Shown here: positions 1-9,457 of the stretch, piece by piece
How positions within the stretch are numbered: the first letter of the stretch is position 1
Layout: each line of letters starts with the position of its first letter
Assembly (NCBI GenBank): GCA_013054445.1
Contig: JAAMPI010001734.1
Location: 1-10,971 of the forward strand
From: Cudoniella acicularis
Taxonomy: Eukaryota > Ascomycota > Leotiomycetes > Helotiales > Helotiaceae
Direction: 5' to 3'
DNA length: 10,971 bases
Translations under genes and position numbers: made by a program
The notes under the pieces: model-generated
The model's database searches: none
Told to the model about the DNA's origin: nothing
The model's input: only the letters and a program-made list of their open reading frames with translations

Positions 1-24
1 CTGTATGGCGTCTCTTTGCCCAGA

Positions 25-44
25 TGCACTGCACTGCACTGCAC
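25..44. repeat. Short tandem repeat, TGCAC x4
   Basis: Four perfect direct copies of the pentamer TGCAC lie inside the presumed first intron of the left-edge gene. This is a small microsatellite and has no evident function. Confidence 0.7.
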
Positions 45-91
45 TTCTCGCGCTCGTTTCTACACACAGGGAGAGAGATGGCTGCACTTAC

Positions 92-441
92 GCTGGAGGA
101 GGCGGTGACGCATCTCTGATGCGCGACGGCGTGGTCGCCTTGGGTTGTCCAATTGGAGACGGTGAGCCGTTGCGGGAGGACTTGAAGGAAATACTGGTGA
201 TTGACGCTGTTCTCTCGTGCTGCGTGGGGCGAGGAGTGTGTTCGGCCACCACATGTTCGATGATCGGATCTAGGCGCGGCGAGCCCAGGAAGCCGTCCGG
301 GCTCGGGAATGACAGCGTCAACGGCAGGACAGGTGTTGAGCTGGCACTCGAGTTGGAATTGGAGTTGGAGTTGGAACCATTAGACGTGGGCGATTCGGTG
401 CGTCGAAGAGATGGCGAGTGGGATATGGGCGAGGTCGACAT
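92..441 (-). CDS. Ser/Pro-rich hypothetical protein, first exon (partial)
   Basis: This is the first exon of a minus-strand gene that leaves the window on the left. From the ATG at 441 (A at -3) it encodes 116 residues and ends in phase 2 at a GTAAGT donor starting at 91; reading through the donor meets a stop at once, which supports splicing there. The codons further upstream are open to 495 but offer only a GTG, so 441 is the better start. The peptide is rich in Ser, Pro, Thr and Asn, with an Asn-Ser alternating tract near residues 20-29 and many SP/TP and R-x-S type sites. This suggests a disordered, phosphorylated N-terminal region of a larger protein. I do not recognise the family and assign no function. 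Positions 1-90 would be intron, possibly ending at the CAG at 3-1, but this cannot be confirmed. Confidence 0.55.
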
Positions 442-1136
442 TCTCTGCAGAGCAGAGCAGAGCAGCGATGCTGCTCCTAAGTAATGCCTCTCCACAAGCT
501 CAAGTCCTTGATGTTAGCGGAGTCTGCGAAGACTGCGGGCGATGGATTCTGTCGGATATGCATCTATCGTCGATTGACTTTGCTGGGTACAGGTGGTGTT
601 GCGCTTTTCTGATATCTTGATACCATTTATTAGCCGTGCTTAGATTTGCGATGATGGTGCTGATGCTGATGGTGCTGTGATGCCGATGCCGATACGGAAG
701 GGAAGGCGTGATTCGGTGTACCGTCGCACCACGTTCAACAACCGCTGCATCCACGAGAAGTATTGCACGCTCGAAGGGCAGACGCAGTGTTGGTCCGGAA
801 GTCGAGTGAGTTGAAGAAGTAAAAAGAAGTGGGAAGAAAGTTGGAGTTGGGACCAGGTAAGCTCGCATCCGTCAGCCGCGTTTCCAGCCTTGTCCATTTT
901 GCTGCCCCAAGTTCCCTTGCTTGGGAGCTTCATTTCTTTTGGGGCCAACATTGACATCACGTTATGTTTCTCCCATGCGCAACGTGTTCTCATGCTCATG
1001 TATAATTCATCTATGCATTCATTGTACTCAGTCCGCTGTAGCTATCTTGTTGTCTTCTCGACACATAGCCCGCAGACCGCAATCATCCCATACGCCATCC
1101 ATGCAAAGCCACCCAAACCACCCATCGTAGTCACAT
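442..1136. other. Intergenic region between left-edge gene and eIF3l
   Basis: About 0.7 kb holds the 3' flank of the eIF3l gene and the promoter and leader of the left-edge gene, both on the minus strand. Open frames of 60-130 codons occur on both strands (for example minus 500-868, plus 890-1279), but they overlap each other, are low complexity, and show no recognisable domain or convincing splice structure. I treat them as chance frames. A GCAGA-type pentamer repeat at about 446-467 lies just upstream of the left-edge gene's start and would be in its 5' leader. Confidence 0.5.
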
Positions 1137-2663
1137 TTAGTAAGTTCGGGCCAAGTTTCGAAGATACCAATCTACCAGTTTACGACCTACCTTCGCCTCC
1201 GATATGTGGATTAAATCCTGGAGAAAAGATTAGCACAAATTATCCTCATCCGATTGCGCCCGACTTACCCCTTGCATAGCATAGTCCAAATCACCTGAAC
1301 CAACCACCTCTCCGTCCAAAAGACCATTGTCAGTCCATCGGATCTGTCTGCTTCTTTGTTTATTCACCAACAACCATCTCGCAATTTCTCGGGTTCAACC
1401 TCAAGGAAACCGGCCAGCTTCTTCAAGTCCATAGTAGTGTACAGTCGAAGGTATGACTTGACAGTCGGGCTCCACATGTTTGTCTTGACCTCATCCATGA
1501 AGATGGCGAGATGGTGCTCGAGGGGATCCACATTGAGTTCTGGATTATCGAAATCGGGTGGAGTAGGAGAGATAAATTTGGGGCATGCAGATCGGAACAG
1601 TTCCTCGAAGATTGGGAGCGACTCCGGTCCACCTCGCTGAAGCTTCAATAGCTGATCGCCGTACTTCTCGCGCAGGGCAGTGTGGATAGTGTCGTCAAGT
1701 CTCGTTGGGTGGAAAGCCACACAGATAGCAATGAGTGCGTACATCTGATCATTTTTCTTCGAGATTGAATCGTACTGAGCGTTCTTTTGGAAGTTCTTTG
1801 TCCGGGAGACGTAAATGAGGATGTGGCTGAACATGCGGATGGCATCTGCGTATCGTCGCATCATCATATACGAGAATCCTACATAGTAGTATGTTGTGAA
1901 GTGTGCGGCCATAACGCGGGCGAACATGGCTTTCTTGTTGAGCTCGATGTCATCAAGAGTCTTCAATGCAAGACTGAAGTCTCCCAACAAGCAGTGTACT
2001 CTTAAGAGGCCGATTATAGAAAAGTATCCCAGCATCCTGTAGAGCGACTTCGATCCATAGTCACCCGCCACCGCCATAGGTTCCTCGTTGCGCTTCATAG
2101 CTGCAAGCTGTTCGTTGATTTGCGATCGTTGGATGAGGGAGTATAGGACATTCAGAACGCTGTAGCAACCCCATGTGTTTGGTGCCTCGCGGAGGATCGT
2201 GATCTCTTCTTCATTGCTTCCCTGGCGCGCGACCCGATTTCTATACGAGCAGAAAGAGTTGAATTGGTAGATAAATTCGTCGATGACATCCCAGGCCCAA
2301 TAGTACTAAGATGCAGGTTAGAATAAAGACCCCTAGGGATTCTGAAAAGCGCACCGAGGGGGGTTCCAAGTCAACAGGTCCATCAGAGTTTAGGATAAAG
2401 TGGAACAAGCTGCAATAATTGTCATAACTCGCGAATTTGACTTCTAGAGGAGCTGAGAAATCCAGAGGTTGCGCAGCCGCTGCAAGTCTTGACTGAATGT
2501 CGTCGGTCTGTTGTGCCATGCTCATTGAGCTGACGGGTTCCAACTCATCCATACCCTCATATTGAACCTGCTCCCTGTAGTCCGCGGCCAAAGCTTCTTC
2601 CTCGACATCGGAATCGTCGTCCATAGTTCGTGCCGGAGCAACACCGTTCTGGAAGGCGCTCAT
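1137..2663 (-). CDS. eIF3l: Eukaryotic translation initiation factor 3 subunit L (frameshifted copy)
   Basis: eIF3l is a PCI-domain subunit of the cytoplasmic eIF3 complex, which brings the 43S pre-initiation complex to mRNA; it pairs with eIF3k. The identification rests on near-uniform similarity to fungal eIF3l, including YYWAWDVIDEF, the GDFSLALKTLDDIELNKKA block, a Tyr-rich helix with three consecutive Met (YYYVGFSYMMM), and the C-terminal DLIHISEAKVGR. There are three exons: 2663-2355, 2305-1269 and 1217-1137. Intron 1 (2354-2306, 49 nt) has donor GTGCGC and acceptor TTAG. Intron 2 (1268-1218, 51 nt) has donor GTAAGT, branch TGCTAATC and acceptor CCAG. The stop is TAA at 1139-1137. Exon 2 is 1037 nt, one short of a multiple of three, because only two bases (1378-1377) lie between the codons for Arg (1381-1379) and Trp (1376-1374) of the conserved LR-x-WLLVNKQR motif. 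As written, translation stops at 1364 after about 416 residues; an intact frame would give about 475, the family's usual length. The sequence after the shift is fully conserved, so this is a sequencing error or a very recent mutation. Confidence 0.96.
1374..1381 (-). other. Single-base frameshift in eIF3l exon 2
   Basis: On the minus strand the reading is TTG, CGA, then GA, then TGG, where family members have a full codon between Arg and Trp. The upstream frame ends at a TGA five codons later. The other frame resumes the conserved PCI-domain sequence (WLLVNKQR, then the DLDYAM region) up to the intron 2 donor. No GT...AG pair could splice this away. Confidence 0.85.
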
Positions 2664-3230
2664 TTTGATTGTGGTTATTCGAATGCGACTATCGCAAAAA
2701 TTGTGGAGGGGTTCAAAAGATTCAAAATTCGGCTAAGCATCTTGTGTGGTGGGTCACGTGAGACCACATTTGGAGGTACACCACAGGCAAAATGACACAC
2801 ATCTTTACTGACTTGAAATTTTGGATAACAAGTTTCAGTAAGCACAGATAGTTTGTTAAAATTTCTTGAGTCACAGTTTTACTGTGCGTATCTTAAGGTT
2901 TTCAATAATTCAGATTTTGTCTCCACACCCTTACCGAGATACTCGGGAAATCGAGTACAAAAGGCAACAACAGAGGAACATGATTGGGATTTCAGGTAAC
3001 TCGTGAACGGGTAATAAGAAAAAGCTTCGTAATAATTTTAGCAGTAAATGTCTATTGTCTAATCATAACTCATACTTCGTAAATCCTGTCGGATGACCAA
3101 AAATTCTAAACCAAGACACCAATCTCCTAACCGACCTAGGACCAAAATGATATTGCAAGATCTAAGCGTATGGCGGCCCTCTGCCATCCGTTCCATGAAA
3201 GTAGTCATGTATAAGACTAGCTTGGTGGCT
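2664..3230. other. Intergenic: eIF3l promoter and 3' flank of the DOMON/b561 gene
   Basis: This AT-rich stretch lies between two minus-strand genes and has no supportable ORF. It carries the promoter of eIF3l at its left end, including the CACGTG palindrome listed separately, and the 3' untranslated region of the cytochrome gene at its right end. A weak 5-bp inverted repeat (2941-2956) is the only other structure I noticed. Confidence 0.6.
2745..2768. promoter_or_regulatory. Nested palindrome around TCACGTGA upstream of eIF3l
   Basis: An 8-bp palindrome TCACGTGA (2754-2761) is flanked by a second, matching pair of arms: TGTGGT at 2745-2750 and ACCACA at 2763-2768. It lies 82-105 nt upstream of the eIF3l ATG, within promoter distance. 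CACGTG is the E-box core bound by bHLH factors (Cbf1/Pho4 class in yeast). Binding here is inferred, not shown. The arms are separated from the core by 3 and 1 nt, so the symmetry is slightly imperfect. Confidence 0.45.
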
Positions 3231-4610
3231 TCACGGCGCTTCCATCATGTATTCAGGCCGTGTGATATTCTCTGCGCTGCTATTACCATGACCGGCTTTC
3301 TTGAGTCGGTAGGCTTCGCTAGTGGGGCTTTCCGACTTGCATTTCTTGATGAATGCGAATACAATCGCACCCATCCAAAAAAGCCACATAAATGCCGCCA
3401 CCAAGCCATATGCAATTTCACCATTCGTGGTGTTTGATGAGAGCTGGAGACCGAGTCCGCCGTTGATAATACCCAGGGTGATGATTGCTCGACCCCAGAA
3501 TAAGTGAGGGTAGGTGGCGACATTAGGACCGCCTTGCTTTTTGTAGAGCAAATGATGGGCAAACCCGGACAGGGGCTGAACGAATAAAGCTGCCCCGATG
3601 AAGATGCCGATAACAGAGTGCGCTTCCCCCAGCTGGCCTGTGACGACGGCAATCCAAACACCCATACCCAAGGCCGCCAGGAAACAAGTGTATGTAAAGG
3701 CCATCCACCCTGCGTGGACCCAAAGAAGACCTGGGAAACTAAAGGCACGAATAGCAATGGCACCCATGGGAAAGAAAACCACGAAGGCTACGGAGGCTAC
3801 AATGGCGTGTGCCATTCGAACGTTGGGGAAGTTAGCTGAAAACCCACCACCTCCGCCACTGCTTCCACTGCTTCCACTGCTTCCACTCGAGCTGCTACTT
3901 CCGGACGACAAAGAGGACGACGAGCTCGAAGTTGCAACACTCGTTGAAAATGGATTTGAACTGCTTCCACCTGTTGCACTTTGGAGATTGAAGCTTGTCG
4001 TGCCATAATTGCTGTGCTGTGCAAGGTTTGCAGAGACGCTATCGGATGAGACAGCTGAACCGCTCTTGTAAGCCCAGATCCAGCTAGAAGAGATGTCTGT
4101 AAAGCTCATGGAGCCTCCAGACCAACTATTGCAATTCGAGCCTGAGAAATATGTCAATATCTTAAAAGTGACTTGGGGGAGGACACCTACATTTAACATT
4201 TGCCACCATAAAATTATTTGAGATCCCTGACCCACCAAGGAGTGTAACTGAGGCCGAAGTAGAAGAAGTTGGTTGCTGGTCTCCAGTACCTAGGCGTGGT
4301 GAAAGTGTAACATTGGTACCAGCCGAATTGACGTAGATCATGAAAATATTTGCATCTTTCATAGATGAGCCTTGGCCAAGACCGACCCAGGACATACTAG
4401 ATGGCCCGCGTAATTGAAAGTAAATATCGCCAGTCCCGCTGGACGCAGTAGAAGCTGGCACATTGATGGCATAGCAAACGTCGCTCGAGGGGCAATATGT
4501 TTGATTTTGGGCGATGACAACAGAGGCTGCTGATTGTTAGGGCCAAGACGTAGGTATAGAGAATGGCACATACCCAAAGCCAAAGCTCCAAGTGCTTTTG
4601 ATAGATACAT
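3231..4610 (-). CDS. CDH-type cytochrome (DOMON) plus cytochrome b561 membrane protein
   Basis: This is a predicted surface haemoprotein that moves electrons across the plasma membrane or between a b561 core and extracellular acceptors such as ferric iron; the acceptor is inferred. Exons are 4610-4574, 4529-4191 and 4141-3231, giving 428 residues. Intron 1 (4573-4530) has donor GTATGT and branch CTAAC; intron 2 (4190-4142) has donor GTAGGT and acceptor CTCAG. Residues 1-19 form a signal peptide. Residues 20-180 are the CDH-cyt domain with WVGLGQGSSM. Met69 and His168 sit where the known cellobiose dehydrogenase cytochrome has its Met and His haem ligands (Met65/His163), and Cys126/Cys129 are near the exon 2-3 junction. 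Residues 185-225 form a Ser/Gly linker. Residues 235-385 contain about five membrane helices with His237, His268, His300 and His338 as the expected b561 haem ligands. A basic tail follows. A TATA-like AATATATC lies about 65 nt upstream on the coding strand. No breaks are seen. Confidence 0.93.
4524..4532 (-). other. Tandem NAGNAG splice acceptor (CAGCAG)
   Basis: Intron 1 of the cytochrome gene ends in two consecutive CAG triplets, closing at 4530 and 4527. Using the first adds one Ala to the signal peptide (LALAASVVIA); using the second gives LALASVVIA. Both keep the frame. The CTAAC branch-like motif (4540-4536) is only a few bases upstream, which may favour the second acceptor sterically; this is inference. 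Confidence 0.6.
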
Positions 4611-7600
4611 AGTCGAAAAACTGACGAGTAAAATGACCGAACCAATTCAAAATCTGTGCAAGGGATATGTAACTTGATATATTTGCGGCCACGAAGCTAA
4701 GACATTACCAAGACCCAGGAATGCCGAAATATGCAGACGAAGAGAACCTGGTTAGAAGATCCTGCCCACTCGGGGAGTCTCTCATAAAGTAAAACACGCC
4801 TTACCAGACAAGGGGTGGATTAAGATTTCCAGATATGTTAAAGCACCCAAAACACGCGAGCGATCTGGTATCGGAGAATACTCCCATGGTGGAGATGTAG
4901 CTCCGTCTAAGCTTGCGATAAAGCAATCAGTCTCAATGCCCAGGCGGTTCACCGTGCTTTTCCAAGACCTGACGCGCGTACCGCGGTTCTAAGATAGCGA
5001 GTCGATGCAGTACAGTTGTACGGCACCTTCATGATACGATAAGTTGCGTATCCTCCATGGCAGTGCGCAGTCTAGCAGCGCTGAGCTGTGGAATTTTTTG
5101 ATCCCTTTCCGATAGGAATGGAAGCCGCAGTGAAGTGGGTGAAGTTGAGACAGACGAGTTGTGAATCTTGGATGAGAATGAGGATGAGGCTGAAAGAGCA
5201 TGGGCCCTCGGCAATGCGACCATTCAGAACCGCTGTCTTCGAATCTTATCGAATTCTTCAACTCCAAACAGTCATCCCCAGCTTCGTTGACTTTCCCTCG
5301 ATACCGAATCTTGAAACACATGACGGCCGACGGGTACGCACTATTGCATCTGCAACGAACACAGACCTCCGCTAGACCTCTCTCGCCAATCGTGGTTCAT
5401 CAGCTAAGAGTATTGCACTGCAGTGAACCCACTATGACGGCACTGCTTCCTTCAGCTCTTTTGCGAGGATGGAGTCGAGAGCGCACCACGTACTGATCGA
5501 CTCGTCAATAGATTTGGATCCCTGAGCAAGCTGCAGAGTATGGGGATAGGCGGTAGCTCCAGCTTATTACCAAGCCTAAAACAACGACAAGTTATTTTGG
5601 CATCGTACAACTTTTTTCGGTCCTTCTTAGGGGAGCCGTCATCATCCACGTAAGGTTTTCTATAAGAACTTATAAACATTTCGCAGTGACATTCCTGGTG
5701 ATGTGCTCACCCGAAACCGCCTTTGTGGAGCCAAGAGGAATATTCTTATATTGGCCAATAAGAAGGGTTAAGATGGTCAGCCTGGTAACGTTTACAAACA
5801 CCAGCGCTGTCATGTTATCGCTGCTATTTGAACTGCGATTTCGAATGCCTCGCAGCGATCAGACGCGGATCATGCAGATTTGGCAGGTGGAAAATCGAAA
5901 ATGGCCTTTTCTTTCCCAGGACACACACAACTGGACATCATTCTAAATTGCGAAACTCGCATGAAAAATGGGGTCGTCATTCGTCGGCCAAACTTGACTA
6001 TTTTGTATTTTCGAAACGAATTTTGGAGGGGTTTCTGTGACCAAAATCTACGCCACATCCGATTCTATTTTTGATGGGATGAAAGGCGGACGTTGGGTTG
6101 TGTTAGCGTCTGAAATTTCCGCTGGACACAACCTACGAATACGCAATTGGTAGTTTTGTGTGGTTGTCAATCAGAGAATAATTCGCGCATGAAGAGATGA
6201 AACTCTTTGCGAGAGAAAAAAATCATTGACTGGGCGATGAGGATTATCCATCAGAATCTGCGGGCCAGTTTCGATGGCGCAACAATGCCTAGGACGAATT
6301 GCCTTGAACATGTTCACGTCCATCGGTCGGGTATCCTTGAGAATTAAGTCGAATTGATACCTAGTAGCGTGGCTACAAGAAAGCAACTACTATTATATTA
6401 ATATGCACCACGAACTTAATGGCCGGCATGAAAGAATATCTACTGCGACAATTATCCATGGTGGTTAGGAAGCTTCCAGCTGGAAGTGTTTTCTACCTGA
6501 ACGATATACCTCGCATTGCAACCCCTTGTCAAGCCACGTTGCTTGCCGACTTAGCTGGGTCTGAGAAGCGCATTGTCCCAAAGTCACCGAATGATGGCAT
6601 ATTGCTTTGTCAATTCATCTGATTTATCGACATTGTTGGCTTGAAACAATTTTCCTATACAAGCGTCAAAGCTTGAAATGTCGAATCTCAGTCGTGTCAC
6701 TTTATTGCAGTAGGTATCCTAGAACTCCCAGATTTTTAGCGCTTTTCCTTCTACTCCCCTCTAATCCGTTCATGACTAGGACAAACCCCATGTCAGGATT
6801 TATTCCGGGCGAGAGCGTCTCAACTATCGGACAAGTCTCGATCTTCAATTATAGATGTCAGATCATTATTCGGAAAGTGTCCATCCCTGTTGCCTGTCTA
6901 CAAGATGTAGCTTCGAAAACAAATTTTGACGAAACTGTGCCGACTTCCGGGACAGCATAATATCGCATGCCAATTACATCCCAAAAATGCATAACGAAGC
7001 CTCGAAGTCTCGACTTGAAAAAATGATGAAGCAAGGGCTATCTGGTTCAAGAGCAAAGCGAAACAAGCGGCGGAAAAAACCCCATTCGTGGCCACCTTGG
7101 TGTCAGTGACCTACAGTTTCAGAATAATTCTCGACTTCATCCTCAAATGGTGAGCTTCTTAATATTTACTCATACACGCGTCCGTCAATCTCTCAGACGG
7201 CTTCGTACTTCAGCTAGAGTCGTCCCCAAGCATCGAAGTCTATGGGAAGCTTCAGCGTACAGTACATACCAAGTCAGCATATTTTCGCAGCCTCGTAGGC
7301 ACGGTCACACCAAATGTTTGCAATCAAGATGAGCCCGCTTTTCAATTCTCACTTAGTGCTTCACTACTACATTAGACACTTTCGATGAAAGAGGAGAACT
7401 CGGTCTCATGACTAGAGCATCACGTTCTTTACTTTATTTTGATTTATACCAATTCGTTTTCTCAACACCACCGCTTTTGCATTGTCAGATACGACTTGCA
7501 TTCGACCGCGTGTCATCAAGACGCTTGATACATTGGCGCTGATCACCTCACAAAAGATGGCGACGCCTTCCAAACATCTTGGAAGTTGCCAATGATGTCC

Positions 7601-8140
7601 CGAAAGCAACCACTGTCCATTCCGTGCATCCTAAGGCTACCGAGCCTCAGAGATTCGACATGCATGGGCTTCCGAGGAGCGCATTAGAGAACGAGGTAAG
7701 TTTTATCTCGAATTACTCTCACACCTATTGGCCCCAGTGCCCTCCTCACCACCTAGGTAAATTTAGACCATTCAAACACTTCATAATATCTCCACCTTCT
7801 CCAAAGTGAAAATCTTCATGTATTTACGAACCAATTCTTTCGAGCCTGGTCATTCTATTTACGGTTCTCCTTTTGAGAAATAATTAACAGTAGCGTTTTT
7901 ACGCTTTTTGGAATCCGCCCTTATAAATAAGCTTAACCTGAAACGAGAAGCGGGGAACACGACAGGGGAAACTCCATCGCTATCATCTCCACCTTCTTAT
8001 AGAGTGACTTTCTTGAAGAATCTCCAATCTCGATAAAGCAACGTATACGGACAAATAAAATATAATTGAAAGTTGATTCCATAGGTGGAGTTAATCACCG
8101 ATATATACACACTATTCGAAACAACCACAGGCGCACCCTA
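4611..8140. other. Long region without a supportable gene
   Basis: About 3.5 kb between the cytochrome gene and the decayed right-hand region. All open frames are under about 115 codons, overlap in several frames and show no domain I recognise. The left part (4611 to about 5400) is the likely promoter of the minus-strand cytochrome gene. A CTC/GAG-biased stretch near 5160-5200 gives low-complexity Arg-Met translations only. An 8-bp inverted repeat lies at 6096-6103/6126-6133. Around 7579-7686 a plus-strand frame ends exactly at a good GTAAGT donor (after ...ALENE), which could be an exon of an unrecognised small or broken gene. Around 6930-7110 a Lys/Arg-rich frame of about 60 codons is unexplained. 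No tRNA, rRNA, terminal inverted repeat or transposase remnant was found by eye. Confidence 0.5.
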
Positions 8141-8146
8141 GCAAAA

Positions 8147-8279
8147 CAACCCCACACGACTCTAATGTAATTCAACTCTTCACTTCTCACTCTCATCTCA
8201 CCAACCATTCATCTCATTAATATCTCCCCAAAAAGTGCCACCGCATTCAGGCCTTAATTCGACTCCACATAATCGGCTC
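8147..8279 (+). pseudogene. Degenerate second copy of the monooxygenase 5' region
   Basis: This stretch resembles, in the same order and similar spacing, the leader and first codons of the monooxygenase at 10678. Shared blocks are AACCCCRCAC (8148/10587), a 25-nt ungapped stretch with 19 matches (8160-8184 versus 10599-10623), CCCCAAAAA (8226/10670), TGCCACCRCA directly after it, then CCT-TAAT-TCGRCTCC and AATCG-CGGC over the codons of the Rossmann motif. The start codon is lost because a G sits between the A run and TGCC. Similarity fades after about 8280, where TACTAAC and CTAG form a good 3' splice-site-like pair (about 8295-8308). Both copies are pyrimidine-rich, so part of the match could be compositional. 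I compared them by eye only. Confidence 0.5.
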
Positions 8280-8280
8280 A

Positions 8281-8494
8281 TGAAGCGCCGACTCTACTAA
8301 CGACCTAGGTAGGAGCGATCGCGACGGCGGCGGCCATTTAAACGAGGCCGACCAGCTCTTCCCTCGACGTTTGAGTTCCGTTCCTTCTCATCAGGTACCA
8401 GACACGCTAATCCTTGTTTTTCTGTTTTTAAAATTTTATTTCAATTTCCCCTCCTCAACGGGCCCCTGATATTCCTCCAAAAAGCCTTTCCACA
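8281..8494. other. Leader/promoter region of the DUF6546-like pseudogene
   Basis: This short stretch has a GC-rich patch (about 8311-8336, including the palindrome GCGATCGC at 8315-8322) followed by an AT- and pyrimidine-rich leader running into the ATG at 8495. No ORF is supported. It probably served as promoter and 5' leader of the broken gene downstream. Confidence 0.35.
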
Positions 8495-8815
8495 ATGGGG
8501 CGCTGGATGAGCTTACCAGCCGAGATTCGCTCGATATCCTCAAATGGTAGCGGAGGATTACAGATTCAAATCCGAACCGTACGCCCGCGCCGGCTATGCC
8601 AGGGTCTGTCGGGAGTGGCAACCAGTCTTCGAACAGTGGAATTTTCAGCGACTTGTTCTCGACTAGGATCGCATATCTAGCCTTGGGCAATTTATAGGCA
8701 AGAGTGCTACCAGGCATAGACGAAATTACCTCGAGCACCTATTTCTTTGTGTCAGGCTTGGCGAGTACGACTGCACAGTCTGCCAATCAAAAGAAGACTA
8801 TGAAACAATCAGTAC

Positions 8816-8896
8816 GTAGGTAAGACGTTGTTTGGTCCTTAATTTGGTTTATCATGGCACTATTCATTTCTCTGCACATTTCGCTGACTTTAACAG
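8816..8896 (+). other. Intron 1 of the DUF6546-like pseudogene
   Basis: The 81-nt intron starts GTAGGTAAG and ends GACTTTAACAG. Joining AC (8814-8815) to C (8897) gives Thr-Asn-Asp in the frame of both flanking exons and removes the TAG that read-through would meet. A GTAAGA at 8820 is a competing donor but would break the frame. Confidence 0.65.
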
Positions 8897-9457
8897 CAAT
8901 GATTATATCTTTAGCAAAGCTGTCTGTGATCTGTTGATTGTCCTATCGAAGTGGACCGGATTCACCGGGAGTAGCGGCCGTGGTCGCTGCTAACAAGGCT
9001 TGATATTGGAACTTGGCGCCTACTCCCCGAGTGACTGCAAGCACACATTCATGAACTTCCATCTCGAGCACAACTACCCGTACCAAGAAGAAAAAGACCT
9101 GGAGACAAATTGGGAGGCGTACAGGCTACGAGCCGACAGACTTGGACTCGACAGCTTGAATGAACTATATCATAGGTGGGTTCACGGCAGTCGAATCGGC
9201 GCAAGCTTGGGACCCAAACAGAGAATAATAGGAACATTAACTATCAACCTTAAGCTTCCTGAATTCTCCACTTTCTCTCAGACGTTCCTGAAAGTCGAGA
9301 CTGTGACGGGCCTAGTCATCCGTCGACACTTCTATCGGAAAATCGCGGTCAGTCCCCTCAGCAAACTCCTCTCTGAAACCTTCACTTGCCTTCGGTGGTT
9401 CCGTCACGAAGGATGGCATGATGTCAATCCAGAGCAGCAGTTGTTTTTTTGAGAAAG

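Noticed and set aside
5..484. 159-codon plus-strand frame at the left edge
   Set aside because: It is antisense to the Ser/Pro-rich exon; its Glu-Leu repeat is just the complement of the Asn-Ser tract.
500..868. 122-codon minus-strand frame upstream of the left-edge gene
   Set aside because: Low complexity, no domain, and no clear intron joining it to the exon at 441; more likely leader sequence.
3598..4008. 136-codon plus-strand frame
   Set aside because: Antisense shadow of the cytochrome b561 exon; its Leu/Pro run mirrors the Ser/Gly linker.
4989..5375. Overlapping frames on both strands upstream of the cytochrome gene
   Set aside because: Neither translation resembles a protein family; the plus frame contains simple Arg-Met repeats.
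6096..6133. 8-bp inverted repeat GGTTGTGT/ACACAACC as a possible miniature transposon end
   Set aside because: Arms are short, the gap is only 22 nt, and there is no target-site duplication.
6419..6622. 67-codon frame with an LPAGSVF stretch, faintly like a bacterial winged-helix protein
   Set aside because: The match is limited to a few residues and does not extend; no support from context.
6930..7110. Lys/Arg-rich frame (SRAKRNKRRKK) suggesting a nuclear or ribosomal peptide
   Set aside because: Short, A-rich sequence gives such codons easily, and no start context, intron or homologue is recognised.
8560..8600. Possible tRNA B-box-like GATTCAAATCC
   Set aside because: It lies in the recognisable coding frame of the pseudogene, and no A-box or cloverleaf surrounds it.
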